Shown: in pieces, positions 43,806-52,497 of the stretch
Position numbering within the stretch: position 1 is the first letter of the stretch
Layout of the letters: each line of letters begins with the position of its first letter
Source: Bacteroidota bacterium
GTDB taxonomy: Bacteria > Bacteroidota > Bacteroidia > AKYH767-A > 2013-40CM-41-45
Assembly (NCBI GenBank): GCA_016713765.1
Contig: JADJON010000003.1
Coordinates: forward strand, 1,054,001-1,118,000
Direction of reading: 5' to 3'
Length of the DNA stretch: 64,000 nucleotides
The notes under the pieces: model-generated
The model's database searches: none
What the model saw: only the letters and a program-made list of their open reading frames with translations
Told to the model about the DNA's origin: nothing
Program-made: the position numbers and the translations under genes

Positions 43806-45038
43806 TCAGAGTGGTACCTCCACCTGGTTGCGGAGCAGGTCATCCAGGACTTCCCGCTTCCTTGCCAGGTAAGCTTTCTCCTTGTAAATCAGCACTTCAG
43901 CCGGTCGCAAGCGGGAATTGTAGTTGTTGCTCATGGCAAATCCGTAAGCGCCGGCATTGCAGATGGCGAGTACATCACCCTCCCGCACCTCATTCAACCG
44001 TCGGTCAAGTCCGAAGGTGTCCGTTTCACAGATATAGCCGACTACGGTATATACACGCGGCTTACCGGCGGGATTGGATAGATTGACGATCCGGTGATAA
44101 GCGTCGTAAAACATCGGACGGATCAGATGGTTCTGTCCGGAGTCAACCCCGACGAAAACCGTCGCCAGCGTTTGCTTCACGACATTGGCACGAACCAGTA
44201 ACAGACCGCTTTCACTCACCAGGTACTTGCCCGGCTCGAACCACAACTGCAACGGCCGACCATAGGCCTGACAAAACTCCCGGAACCGGGCACTCATGTC
44301 CCGACCGAGTTCCTCCAAATCCGTTACGACGTCGCCTTCTTTGTACGCTACTTTGAAACCGCTGCCAAAGTCGATGAACTCCAGATCGGGAAACTGACCC
44401 GCTGCTTCGAACAGTAATTCCGCAACGCGCAGGAAGACCGATGCATCCAGGATCTCGGACCCGGTATGAATGTGAAGCCCGTTGATGCGAAGCCGGTAAC
44501 TTTTTACGATCCGCTCGATGTGTCGAAGCTGGTGGATCGAAATGCCAAACTTGGAATCGATGTGACCGGTCTGAATGTGCGTATTTCCTCCCGCAAGAAT
44601 ATGCGGGTTCAACCGAATGCAACACGGATAACGATCGGCAAACTCGTTGCCGAATTGTTCGAGCGTGGAAAGATTGTCGATGTTCACCACAACGCCGGCC
44701 TGAACACCGCGACGGATCTCCTCAAACGAAACGCCGTTGGGCGTAAACAGGATTTCCGCAGGGGCGAAACCTGCCAGCAACCCCAACTCCACCTCTTCCA
44801 TCGACACCGCGTCCAATCCGGCTCCGATCGAACGCAAAAACCGAAGCAGCGACAGGTTGGTGTTCGCCTTGCATGCATACTTGATCTTCAGATCGACATC
44901 CGGAAAGGATCGTACCAGGGACAAATACTGGGACCGGATCTTGTCGGTATCGTACACATACAAGGGCGTCCCGAATTGCGCGGCCACTTCCAATAAATCA
45001 ACTCCACCGGCACGGTATCGGTCCTTGGTCAGTTCCAT
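43806..45038 (-). CDS. lysA: Diaminopimelate decarboxylase
   Basis: Predicted 410 residues. It is a PLP enzyme that makes L-lysine from meso-diaminopimelate. The PLP lysine lies in KIKYACKANTNLSLL (Lys57), the phosphate-binding Gly region in IDFGSGFKVAY, and the active-site Cys in VGYICETDTFGLDR. GAYGFAMSNNYNSRLRPAEVL is the C-terminal substrate segment. The length is normal. A promoter with an exact TACTTTTG lies 16 bp upstream. Confidence 0.95.
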   Translation of the reverse strand: MELTKDRYRAGGVDLLEVAAQFGTPLYVYDTDKIRSQYLSLVRSFPDVDLKIKYACKANTNLSLLRFLRSIGAGLDAVSMEEVELGLLAGFAPAEILFTPNGVSFEEIRRGVQAGVVVNIDNLSTLEQFGNEFADRYPCCIRLNPHILAGGNTHIQTGHIDSKFGISIHQLRHIERIVKSYRLRINGLHIHTGSEILDASVFLRVAELLFEAAGQFPDLEFIDFGSGFKVAYKEGDVVTDLEELGRDMSARFREFCQAYGRPLQLWFEPGKYLVSESGLLLVRANVVKQTLATVFVGVDSGQNHLIRPMFYDAYHRIVNLSNPAGKPRVYTVVGYICETDTFGLDRRLNEVREGDVLAICNAGAYGFAMSNNYNSRLRPAEVLIYKEKAYLARKREVLDDLLRNQVEVPL

Positions 45039-45054
45039 GGGTAAATCGTTTACC

Positions 45055-45086
45055 CAAAAGTAGAAGTTGGAAGTAGCGGTCCGAAA
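45055..45086 (-). promoter_or_regulatory. Predicted promoter of lysA-lutB
   Basis: On the minus strand: TTTC (45083-45086), 20 bp, TACTTTTG (45055-45062, exact TAnnTTTG). Confidence 0.5.
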
Positions 45087-45110
45087 CCCGCCTGCCCGAG
45101 TTATTAGCCG

Positions 45111-45632
45111 TCAGCTATGGGAATCATCCTGCGATTTCGGGCGCTTGTACACCGGTACTGTGCTGCAAGGTTCGCCGTAATGTATACTGCGGGCGATGGG
45201 GCGAAGAAAGGTTGTCAAGGCAGTATAGGCGGAAATCGGTACGGGCACCTTGCTGCAACCCTTGATGACGATCCGCTGGTCCCGGTAAACCTCCGGATCA
45301 AGCGCGGCGATTTTCTCAGCATACAGTATTTCGTCCAATCGGTCCGGCGTTCCGAACACCACCCGCCTGGCAACAGGCTCCAGCCAGCTGGCCGCCAGCA
45401 TGAACGCCCAGGTCGGTACGATCGCGTCGGCGCTGCACAGGAGCGAGACCAATTTATTCTGATACCGGGAAAAATCATGCTGCTTCAAGCCTTCCCGAAA
45501 ATCCTTCTCACGCAAGATCAGCCCTTCAAACAACCAGTCTTTCAGATCAAAAACCATCCGTTCCGTCGGATCATACCAATCCTCCAGGTCGATGGTCAGC
45601 AGACCGCTTTGGGCGACTTTGTTGGGAAGCAT
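45111..45632 (-). CDS. DUF2480 family protein
   Basis: Predicted 173 residues beginning MLPNKVAQSGLLTIDLEDWY, the family's conserved opening. It continues MVFDLKDWLFEGLILREKDFRE, IVPTWAFMLAA and IVIKGCSKVPVPISAY. Function is unknown. The family is typically found by the SUF genes of Bacteroidota, and here it is the last gene on the suf strand, 265 bp after the DUF59 gene; a role in Fe-S assembly is only inferred from this. The conserved GCSKVPVP contains a Cys that could be a metal or sulfur site. Confidence 0.82.
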   Translation of the reverse strand: MLPNKVAQSGLLTIDLEDWYDPTERMVFDLKDWLFEGLILREKDFREGLKQHDFSRYQNKLVSLLCSADAIVPTWAFMLAASWLEPVARRVVFGTPDRLDEILYAEKIAALDPEVYRDQRIVIKGCSKVPVPISAYTALTTFLRPIARSIHYGEPCSTVPVYKRPKSQDDSHS

Positions 45633-45645
45633 GAGAGGGGGTTAG

Positions 45646-45893
45646 TAGTTCCGGGTTCCGTGTTTCGAGCTCCGGGTTAGTTGAGTTTACCTTTCAGGAA
45701 GCGCGTCTCGGGAGGGAAGTAATTGGTAATTGGTTATTGGTTATTGGTAATTAAAAATTTGCCAATCGTTGTATGGTATTGGCGATTGAATCTCGTTTAA
45801 TTGAAAACTAAACTATTTACTATTTACTATTCACTGTTCACTGTTCACTGTTTACTGTTTACTGTTTACTGTTCACTATTCACTATTCACTAC
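45646..45893. repeat. Composite word-repeat tract
   Basis: Three kinds of words lie side by side: GGGTTCCGTGTTTCGAG at 45646-45680, TAATTGGTTATTGG at 45719-45753, and ACTGTTCACTGTTTACTGT at 45812-45893 (about ten units of 7 bp). It separates the suf genes from DUF2480. Confidence 0.85.
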
Positions 45894-45897
45894 CTCA

Positions 45898-46251
45898 TCA
45901 CCAGAACCCCAACTCCATCCTCGCCTCTTCACTCATCATATCCTTATCCCAGGGCGGATTGAAGGTGATTTCTACTTTGGCGGAATTGACATCCGGTATG
46001 TTGCGGACTTTTTGCTCGACATCCGGTGGAAGCGTCTCCGCTACCGGACAGGCCGGTGAGGTGAGTGTCATGAGAATGTGGACATCGTTACCATCGCTGA
46101 TGTTGATCTCATAGATGAGGCCGAGCTCGTAAATGTCAACGGGAATCTCCGGGTCATAGCAGCTCTTGAGCACGTCGATGATCCGATCGCGTAGCGGCTT
46201 TACCGGAGTATCCGGCGCAGGGGAAGCGGCTGGTGTCTGAGGAGTATCCAT
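45898..46251 (-). CDS. sufT: DUF59 (MIP18-family) SUF accessory protein
   Basis: Predicted 117 residues. The DUF59 fold is clear: PLRDRIIDVLKSCYDPEIPV then DIYELGLIYEI, MTLTSPACPVAETLP with the conserved Cys, and FNPPWDKDMMSEEARMELG. SufT-like proteins assist maturation or transfer of Fe-S clusters. The ATG at 46251 shares one base with the sufE stop (TGATG), showing translational coupling. The sufT symbol is by family and context. Confidence 0.88.
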   Translation of the reverse strand: MDTPQTPAASPAPDTPVKPLRDRIIDVLKSCYDPEIPVDIYELGLIYEINISDGNDVHILMTLTSPACPVAETLPPDVEQKVRNIPDVNSAKVEITFNPPWDKDMMSEEARMELGFW

Positions 46252-46676
46252 CAAATATGCTGCGACTGGAATCCCAGTGCATAGAGTTTAATTTGTTTGA
46301 TCATGGCTGCCAGTCCGTTCGCCCGGGTCATCGCAAGGTGCTGGCGTAGTCCGATCTTATCAATGAAACTGAGTTCGGATTTTAATACATCTTCCGGTGC
46401 TTGTCCGGATAGCACACGCAACAACAAAGCGATCTCCCCTTTCACGAAGGTGCTGTCACTATCGGCTTCGAACCACACTTTTCCATCCTGCATGGAAGCC
46501 GACAACCAAACACTGCTCTGACAACCCTTGATCTTCCGGTCTTCGGTCTTCAACGCATCAGCCATCTCGGGTAACTGTTGCCCCAATTCAATGATGTACT
46601 GATATTTCTCCGTCCAGTCATCGAACAGGGCGAAATCCTCCACGATCGCGTTTTCCAATTCTTGAATCGTTGCCAT
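46251..46676 (-). CDS. sufE: SufE cysteine-desulfurase sulfur acceptor
   Basis: Predicted 141 residues. Cys52 in KIKGCQSSVWLSA is the conserved sulfur-accepting residue. SufE takes persulfide sulfur from SufS and passes it to SufBCD. FALFDDWTEKYQYIIELGQ and the C-terminal helices match the family. It starts 3 bp after sufS and overlaps sufT by one base. Confidence 0.95.
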   Translation of the reverse strand: MATIQELENAIVEDFALFDDWTEKYQYIIELGQQLPEMADALKTEDRKIKGCQSSVWLSASMQDGKVWFEADSDSTFVKGEIALLLRVLSGQAPEDVLKSELSFIDKIGLRQHLAMTRANGLAAMIKQIKLYALGFQSQHI

Positions 46677-46679
46677 GAC

Positions 46680-47945
46680 TCAGCCTTTCCGGAGTAAGTG
46701 AATCGCTTTGCGCAGCGCTTCGACGAATCGATCGACTTCCTCCGCCGTATTGTAAAACATGAACGATGCCCGTACGGTTCCGGGAATACCGAACCGGTCC
46801 ATCACCGGCTCGGTGCAATGATGACCGGTACGCACGGCAATACCCTGGGTGTCGAGGAACATGCCAATATCCAGTGCATTAAGGCCTTCAACGATGAATG
46901 ACAGGACTCCGGATTTGCGCTTTGCTGTTCCGATGATGCGTACTCCGGGAATCGTTGCTATGGAGGCCGTGGCGTAGGCGAGCAATTGCTCCTCCCATTC
47001 AGCGACAACCGTTCGATCGAGGCTAGCCCAGTAATCCAGCGCGGACCCTAAGGCAATCACATCCGCGATATTCGGGGTGCCGGCCTCGAACTTGTAAGGA
47101 AGTTCATTGAACGTGGTGCCGTCAAACGAAACGGAATGGATCATCTCGCCTCCACCCTGATAAGGTGGCATGGCTTCCAGCAACGCTTCCTTTCCATAGA
47201 GCACTCCGATGCCGGTTGGACCCAGCATCTTGTGTCCGGAGAAGACGAGGAAATCACAATCCAACTCGCTTACATCCACGGTTCCATGCGCAAGCGTCTG
47301 AGCGCCGTCGACGAGTACCGGGATGTTCTTTGCATGAGCCGAGTCGATCATGGTCTTCACCGGATTGACGGTTCCCAACGAGTTACTGGTATGGACGACA
47401 GCCACCAATCGAACCTTCGGCCCGAGTAATTGATGATAAGCGTCAAGATCCAGTTCACCGTTATCCAGGATCGGAATGTGCCTGACCGTAGCGCCGCGTT
47501 CCGCACATACCAGTTGCCAGGGCACGATATTGCTGTGGTGCTCCATGCCGCTGACCAGCACTTCGTCTCCCGGGTGCAGGTTGGCACGTCCCCAGGAAGA
47601 AGCGACCAGGTTGATCCCTTCCGTCGCGCCCCGTACGAAGACGATCTCCCGTTCGGAAGCCGCATGAATATAGTCGCGTAACTTCAACCGTACTTCATCG
47701 AACTCCTGCGATGCCTTCTGGCTGAGGAAATGTACGCCGCGGTGGACGTTTGCATTCGAGGTGCTGTAGTAACGAACCAACGCGTCAATGACCGCCTTCG
47801 GCTTCTGGGAAGATGCGGCATTGTCCAGATAAACCAGGGGCTTCCCGTAGGCGCGTTCGCTGAGAATGGGGAAATCCGCACGGATCTTCCCCAGGTCCAG
47901 CTGGGTGGACGGAACCGAAATTGCCGGTGACGCGGCGGTACTCAT
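46680..47945 (-). CDS. sufS: Cysteine desulfurase SufS
   Basis: Predicted 421 residues. It is a PLP enzyme that releases sulfur from cysteine for Fe-S cluster assembly. The PLP lysine is Lys239 in FSGHKMLGPTGIG and the persulfide cysteine is Cys377 in VRTGHHCTEPVM. Other conserved parts are YLDNAASSQKP and NANVHRGVHFLS. Its ATG overlaps the sufD stop by 4 bp. Confidence 0.97.
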   Translation of the reverse strand: MSTAASPAISVPSTQLDLGKIRADFPILSERAYGKPLVYLDNAASSQKPKAVIDALVRYYSTSNANVHRGVHFLSQKASQEFDEVRLKLRDYIHAASEREIVFVRGATEGINLVASSWGRANLHPGDEVLVSGMEHHSNIVPWQLVCAERGATVRHIPILDNGELDLDAYHQLLGPKVRLVAVVHTSNSLGTVNPVKTMIDSAHAKNIPVLVDGAQTLAHGTVDVSELDCDFLVFSGHKMLGPTGIGVLYGKEALLEAMPPYQGGGEMIHSVSFDGTTFNELPYKFEAGTPNIADVIALGSALDYWASLDRTVVAEWEEQLLAYATASIATIPGVRIIGTAKRKSGVLSFIVEGLNALDIGMFLDTQGIAVRTGHHCTEPVMDRFGIPGTVRASFMFYNTAEEVDRFVEALRKAIHLLRKG

Positions 47946-49267
47946 GGAGCGGAATCCAATAGTTTTTTCTCGATGCGCTGCATCAATTGCTCACGCAATG
48001 ATTCAAGCGGAATATTGTTGATCACATCGGCTGCAAACGCGATGTTGAGGAACGCGCGCGCGCCAGCTTCACCGATACCGCGGGAGCGCAGGTAGAACAG
48101 CGCTTCTTCGTCGAGTTGTCCGGTGGTCGCCCCGTGCGAACACTTCACGTCGTCGGCGAAGATCTCCAGTTGCGGCTTCGCGTTCATCACGGCATCGTCG
48201 CTAAGCAGGATATTCTTGTTCGACTGATACGCGTTGGTCTTTTGCGCGTCCTTGCGGACGAGGATCTTGCCGCTGAAGACGCCTTCCGACTGCTGATCGA
48301 GTACCCCTTTGTACAGTTCATTGCTGAGCCCGTGGGGAACCGCGTGATCGACCAGCGTGTGATTATCGACGTGCTGGTTGCCCGCAAGCAGGTAGAGGCC
48401 AAACAAATGCGCCGTCGCATGCTCTTCGGACAACAGGATGCCCAGGTTGTTGCGCACCAGCGCGCCACCGAGGGTTATGGTATTGATGTTGAAGGTAGCG
48501 TCGCGCTGAACCGTGGCCTGGGTATGACCGATGTGCAGGGCGGAGCGGTCCTCCAGTTGCAACTTGACCAGCTCCAGTTTCGCGTTCCGACCGGTAAACG
48601 CTTCGGTAACCGCGTTGGTGAATCCGGACTGACTGCCGGGCAGCGAGTGCCAGGACTCGACCACGACGACGGAAGACGACTCCTCCGCGATGATCAGATT
48701 GCGGGGAAAAGCAACCGATGCTTCTTGCCGCGCATCATTCACGAAAACGAGGTGGATCGGTTGTTCGATCTGCACGCCCCGTGGTATGAAAACGAATGCC
48801 CCGTCCGGCATGAAGGCGGTATTGAGCGCGACGAATGCTTCGTTTTCCAGCGGAAGGTTCTGTTGGAGATACTCCTTCACTTTCGGGTGGTCGTGGTGAC
48901 GAGCAAGCGACCCTACGATAGCGCCGATAGGCAAGGACTGTAAACTGCTGAGCGATTCGCGGTAACGACCGTTCTCGAAAACCAGCCGGATGCCGTCGAG
49001 CCGTACCGCTTCCAGTTTTTCCAATTCCAATGCCTGCAATTTCTCGGTGGAAGGCGCAGGCACAAAGGGCATGGCCGACACCTTGGCAAGGTTGGTATAA
49101 CGCCAGGCTTCCGTACGGGGACCGGGTAGGCCGATCGATTCGAACGACTGCATCGCCGAACGGCGCATGGGCAACCAGGTATTGTCCTTCTCACCGGAAA
49201 ATAGACGGTCGAACGTCTCCCGGTAAACCGGTGCAAGCTGCAGCGTGGATGTTGATGTCTTGCTCAT
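47942..49267 (-). CDS. sufD: Fe-S cluster assembly protein SufD
   Basis: Predicted 441 residues. SufD forms the SufBC2D scaffold. The C-terminal SUFBD beta-helix is evident: LFGLYLLAGNQHVDNHTLVD, SEGVFSGKILVRKDAQKTNA and LEIFADDVKCSHGATTGQLDEEALFYLRSRG, with the conserved His in CSHGATTG. The ATG at 49267 is 4 bp after the sufC stop, so I use it rather than 49330, which would overlap sufC. Confidence 0.95.
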   Translation of the reverse strand: MSKTSTSTLQLAPVYRETFDRLFSGEKDNTWLPMRRSAMQSFESIGLPGPRTEAWRYTNLAKVSAMPFVPAPSTEKLQALELEKLEAVRLDGIRLVFENGRYRESLSSLQSLPIGAIVGSLARHHDHPKVKEYLQQNLPLENEAFVALNTAFMPDGAFVFIPRGVQIEQPIHLVFVNDARQEASVAFPRNLIIAEESSSVVVVESWHSLPGSQSGFTNAVTEAFTGRNAKLELVKLQLEDRSALHIGHTQATVQRDATFNINTITLGGALVRNNLGILLSEEHATAHLFGLYLLAGNQHVDNHTLVDHAVPHGLSNELYKGVLDQQSEGVFSGKILVRKDAQKTNAYQSNKNILLSDDAVMNAKPQLEIFADDVKCSHGATTGQLDEEALFYLRSRGIGEAGARAFLNIAFAADVINNIPLESLREQLMQRIEKKLLDSAP

Positions 49268-49271
49268 GGGA

Positions 49272-50030
49272 TCAGACTCCTGCCGACACTTCTTCTTTGA
49301 TCCAGTCGTAACCCTTGGCTTCGAGCTCAAGGGCGAGTTCCTTCGGACCCGATTTTACAATGCGGCCTTTGTACAGGACATGCACGACGTCGGGCACGAT
49401 ATAATCCAGCAATCGCTGGTAATGGGTAATGACTACAAAGGAACGTTCGGGAGATCGCAGGGCGTTCACGCCATTGGCGACGATCCGCAGGGCGTCGATG
49501 TCGAGCCCGGAATCCGTTTCGTCGAGCAGGCACAGCGAAGGTTCCAGCATGGCCATCTGGAAGATTTCGTTACGCTTCTTTTCTCCGCCGCTGAAGCCCT
49601 CGTTCACGGACCGCTGGGTCATCGCCTTGTCCATTTCCACAAGGGCCATCTTCTCCTTCATCAGCGCGATGAAGTCCTTGGAGTCAAGCGGGTTTTGTCC
49701 GCGCGCTTTCCGCACTTCATTCACAGCGGTTTTCAGGAAATTCGCGTTGCTGACACCCGGTATCTCGACAGGATACTGGAATGCGAGGAAGACGCCCTTG
49801 CGCGCACGGTCCTCCGGAGAAAGTTCCAGCAGGTTCTCGCCCTTCAGACTGACCGAGCCGCCGGTCACTTCATACTCTTCGCGTCCCGCCAATACGGAAG
49901 CAAGCGTACTCTTACCGGAACCATTCGGCCCCATGATTGCATGGACTTCTCCAGGCTTAACTTCCAAAGAAAGTCCGTGCAGAATCTCTTTTCCTTCGAT
50001 GGAAGCGTGGAGGTTTTTTATCGTTAGCAT
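49272..50030 (-). CDS. sufC: Fe-S cluster assembly ATPase SufC
   Basis: Predicted 252-residue ABC-type ATPase of the SufBC2D complex. Walker A is GPNGSGKST, the signature FSGGEKKR, Walker B LCLLDETDSGLD, and the switch His lies in VVITHYQRLLDY. These are all as in SufC rather than transport ATPases. The ATG at 50030 is chosen over 50066. It is separated from sufB by an unusual insert carrying a four-helix-bundle gene. Confidence 0.96.
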   Translation of the reverse strand: MLTIKNLHASIEGKEILHGLSLEVKPGEVHAIMGPNGSGKSTLASVLAGREEYEVTGGSVSLKGENLLELSPEDRARKGVFLAFQYPVEIPGVSNANFLKTAVNEVRKARGQNPLDSKDFIALMKEKMALVEMDKAMTQRSVNEGFSGGEKKRNEIFQMAMLEPSLCLLDETDSGLDIDALRIVANGVNALRSPERSFVVITHYQRLLDYIVPDVVHVLYKGRIVKSGPKELALELEAKGYDWIKEEVSAGV

Positions 50031-50075
50031 CTCTAATGATGTTCGTTTAAGGTTGAATGTTGGCAAGTTGAAAGA

Positions 50076-50528
50076 TCACGGATTATTGACCTTGATTCTT
50101 TGCTTGATGATCCTTTGATATAGTGCTTCAGGTTCAGTTACCTGGTAGTTCTTCTTTCGAAGGTTGGCGTTTTGAAGATAGCTCATCAAACCGGAAAGCA
50201 TCTTGCTTATCGTGGTGACTTTATCGTATAGTTCCTTGAATTCTTTTTTATCGATGTAATTCTGGTCGAATGACAAATAAAGTTGTGCTCTGAGTTCTCC
50301 AGCACTTCCTTTCGCCATGGAAAGAAAATGGACGAACTCTTTCGGGCTATTGCGCTCGAACCCCTCTGCTATGTTTGACAGAATGGAGACTACTGCTCGT
50401 CTGACCTGATCCCGCAGAACAAAATCTTTTTGGAAATTTGATAAAGAGGATACCCTATAAGTCAGGTTGGCCAACACACGTGCTTCCTGCCAAATTTTCA
50501 GATCCTCAAACCGCTCAATAGTAGCCAT
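50076..50528 (-). CDS. Four-helix-bundle protein (S23/IVP family)
   Basis: Predicted 150 residues. RFEDLKIWQEARVLANLTYR, LRDQVRRAVVSILSNIAEG and FLSMAKGSAGELRAQLYLS are the family hallmarks: four helices, Lys/Arg-rich, with a conserved W near the start. The family is known from intervening sequences in 23S rRNA and is related to Avd, the accessory protein of diversity-generating retroelements. No retroelement is visible here. The gene lies between sufC and sufB and is preceded by TTTCAAC and AACGTT word repeats, so it looks inserted. I use the ATG at 50528. Confidence 0.85.
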   Translation of the reverse strand: MATIERFEDLKIWQEARVLANLTYRVSSLSNFQKDFVLRDQVRRAVVSILSNIAEGFERNSPKEFVHFLSMAKGSAGELRAQLYLSFDQNYIDKKEFKELYDKVTTISKMLSGLMSYLQNANLRKKNYQVTEPEALYQRIIKQRIKVNNP

Positions 50529-50530
50529 TC

Positions 50531-50611
50531 CAACTTTCAACTTTCAACTTTCAACCTTCAACTTTCAACGTGAAAACGTTCAAACGTTACAACGTTATAA
50601 CGTTCAAACGC
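50531..50611. repeat. TTTCAAC and AACGTT word tracts upstream of the four-helix gene
   Basis: CAACTTTCAACTTTCAACC-type words at 50531-50568 run directly into AACGTTnnAACGTT words at 50570-50611. They start at the start codon of the four-helix gene and end within 10 bp of the sufB stop. Confidence 0.85.
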
Positions 50612-50618
50612 CCCCACA

Positions 50619-52064
50619 TCACCCCACCGACCCCTCCAACGATATCGCCAGCAACTTCTGGGCTTCAACGGCGAATTCCATCGGAAGCTGGTTGAATACT
50701 TCTTTGCAATAGCCGTTCACGATGAGGCTGACGGCATCTTCGGTGGAAATGCCACGCTGGTTACAATAGAAGATCTGGTCCTCGCCGACTTTGGAGGTCG
50801 TCGCCTCGTGCTCGACTTTCGCATTCTTGTTGTGCACTTCGAGGTACGGGAAGGTGTGCGCCCCGCAACGATCGCCAAGTAGCAGCGAATCGCATTGGGA
50901 GAAGTTCCGGGCGTTGTCGGCTTTCTTGCTGATCTTCACCAGTCCCCGATAGCTGTTCTGACTGCGCCCGCCTGAGATTCCTTTTGACACGATCGTGCTC
51001 CGGGTATTCTTTCCGAGGTGGATCATCTTCGTGCCGGTATCGGCTTGCTGGTAGTTGTTCGTTACGGCAACGGAATAAAATTCTCCGATGCTGTTGTCAC
51101 CTTTGAGGATGACACTCGGGTACTTCCACGTGATCGCTGAGCCGGTCTCCACCTGCGTCCAGGATATCTTGGCATTCGCCTCCGCACACAGACCGCGCTT
51201 GGTGACGAAATTGTAGATACCTCCTCGCCCTTCTTTGTCGCCCGGGTACCAGTTCTGGACGGTGGAATATTTCACCTGCGCGTCCCGGTGCGCGTAGATC
51301 TCGACCACCGCCGCGTGCAACTGGTTCTCGTCGCGCATGGGCGCTGTGCATCCTTCGAGGTAACTCACATACGCGCCTTCGTCGGCAACGATCAGCGTAC
51401 GCTCGAACTGCCCCGTGCCGGCAGCGTTGATCCGGAAGTAGGTCGATAACTCCATCGGACAACGGACGCCTTTCGGGATATAACAGAAAGAACCGTCGCT
51501 GAAAACGGCGGAATTGAGCGCGGCGTAGAAATTATCAGTGTGCGGAACTACCGATCCCAGATACTTCTTGATCAGTTCCGGATAGTCGTGCACCGCTTCA
51601 CTGAAGGAGCAAAAGACAATACCTAATTCGGCAAGCGTTTCCCGAAAGGTGGTCTTGACCGAAACACTGTCGATCACCGCGTCGACGGCTACTCCCGCGA
51701 GTCGTTTTTGTTCTTCGAGCGAAATACCCAGTTTATCAAAGGTCGACTTGATTTCCGGATCCAATTCGTCCAGGCTGTTCAGTTGTTTTTTCTGCTTGGG
51801 AGCGGAATAGTAGATGATGTCCTGGAAGTCGATCGTCGGATAGTGAACATTGGGCCAGGTCGGCTCAACCATGGTCTGCCAATGCCGGAACGCTTTGAGT
51901 CGCCATTCGAGCAACCATTCCGGTTCGTTCTTCTTCATGGAAATGAAACGAACGATGTCTTCGCTCAGACCCTTCGGAGCCGTTTCCGACTCGATGTTGC
52001 TGACAAAGCCCCACTTGTACTCGCTTTGCGCGAGATCGTCCAGTATTTTCTGGTCGTCTGACAT
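50619..52064 (-). CDS. sufB: Fe-S cluster assembly protein SufB
   Basis: Predicted 481 residues, normal length. SufB is the scaffold that builds the cluster. YIPKGVRCPMELSTYFRIN, EGCTAPMRDENQLHAAVVEI, YSTVQNWYPGDKEGRGGIYN and CSQCDSLLLGDRCGAHTFP-like segments are all present, including the Cys residues of GDRCGAHTFPY. The C-terminus shows EHEATTSKVGEDQIFYCNQRG. It follows the sufA-like gene by 78 bp. Confidence 0.97.
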   Translation of the reverse strand: MSDDQKILDDLAQSEYKWGFVSNIESETAPKGLSEDIVRFISMKKNEPEWLLEWRLKAFRHWQTMVEPTWPNVHYPTIDFQDIIYYSAPKQKKQLNSLDELDPEIKSTFDKLGISLEEQKRLAGVAVDAVIDSVSVKTTFRETLAELGIVFCSFSEAVHDYPELIKKYLGSVVPHTDNFYAALNSAVFSDGSFCYIPKGVRCPMELSTYFRINAAGTGQFERTLIVADEGAYVSYLEGCTAPMRDENQLHAAVVEIYAHRDAQVKYSTVQNWYPGDKEGRGGIYNFVTKRGLCAEANAKISWTQVETGSAITWKYPSVILKGDNSIGEFYSVAVTNNYQQADTGTKMIHLGKNTRSTIVSKGISGGRSQNSYRGLVKISKKADNARNFSQCDSLLLGDRCGAHTFPYLEVHNKNAKVEHEATTSKVGEDQIFYCNQRGISTEDAVSLIVNGYCKEVFNQLPMEFAVEAQKLLAISLEGSVG

Positions 52065-52142
52065 ATCGGTCCGTCTAATGCACCATGAATTCCGATGCTT
52101 ACGGTTTAATTGGACTAATTCTAAATTAGGCGTTAAAAAAAA

Positions 52143-52469
52143 TCAGACTGCGAAGCTTTCACCGCAGCCGCAGGTGCGTGAAGCGTTCGGATTGTTGAAC
52201 TGGAAACCTTTTCCGTTCAATCCATCCGAAAAATCCAGTTGCGTTCCGACCAGGTAGAGGAAACTCTTTTTATCGCAGACGATCCTCATCCCCTTATCTT
52301 CGAACACCTTATCGTCGGGCTGCGTGACGTTATCGAATTTCAATTCGTAGGTCAAACCCGAACATCCCCCTCCAGCCACGCCGACCCGAATAAAGGAATC
52401 GGATGGCCGGTTTTCTGCCTTGATCAACTCCAGGGCTTTCTCTTTTGCCCGCTCGGTTACCGTGATCAT
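52143..52469 (-). CDS. A-type Fe-S carrier (SufA/ErpA-like)
   Basis: Predicted 108 residues. Three conserved cysteines are Cys36 in AGGGCSGLTY and Cys100/Cys102 in RTCGCGESF, the cluster ligands of A-type carriers. It moves Fe-S clusters from the scaffold to targets. It is the first gene of the suf operon, with a good promoter 29 bp upstream. SufA and ErpA cannot be separated from the sequence alone; position argues for SufA. Confidence 0.93.
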   Translation of the reverse strand: MITVTERAKEKALELIKAENRPSDSFIRVGVAGGGCSGLTYELKFDNVTQPDDKVFEDKGMRIVCDKKSFLYLVGTQLDFSDGLNGKGFQFNNPNASRTCGCGESFAV

Positions 52470-52497
52470 TTCTTCGTTTTTACTTAATTATCAGGCA

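Noticed and set aside
50076..50618. Diversity-generating retroelement around the four-helix gene
   Set aside because: No reverse transcriptase, template repeat or variable-region gene is visible nearby; only the Avd-related family link remains.
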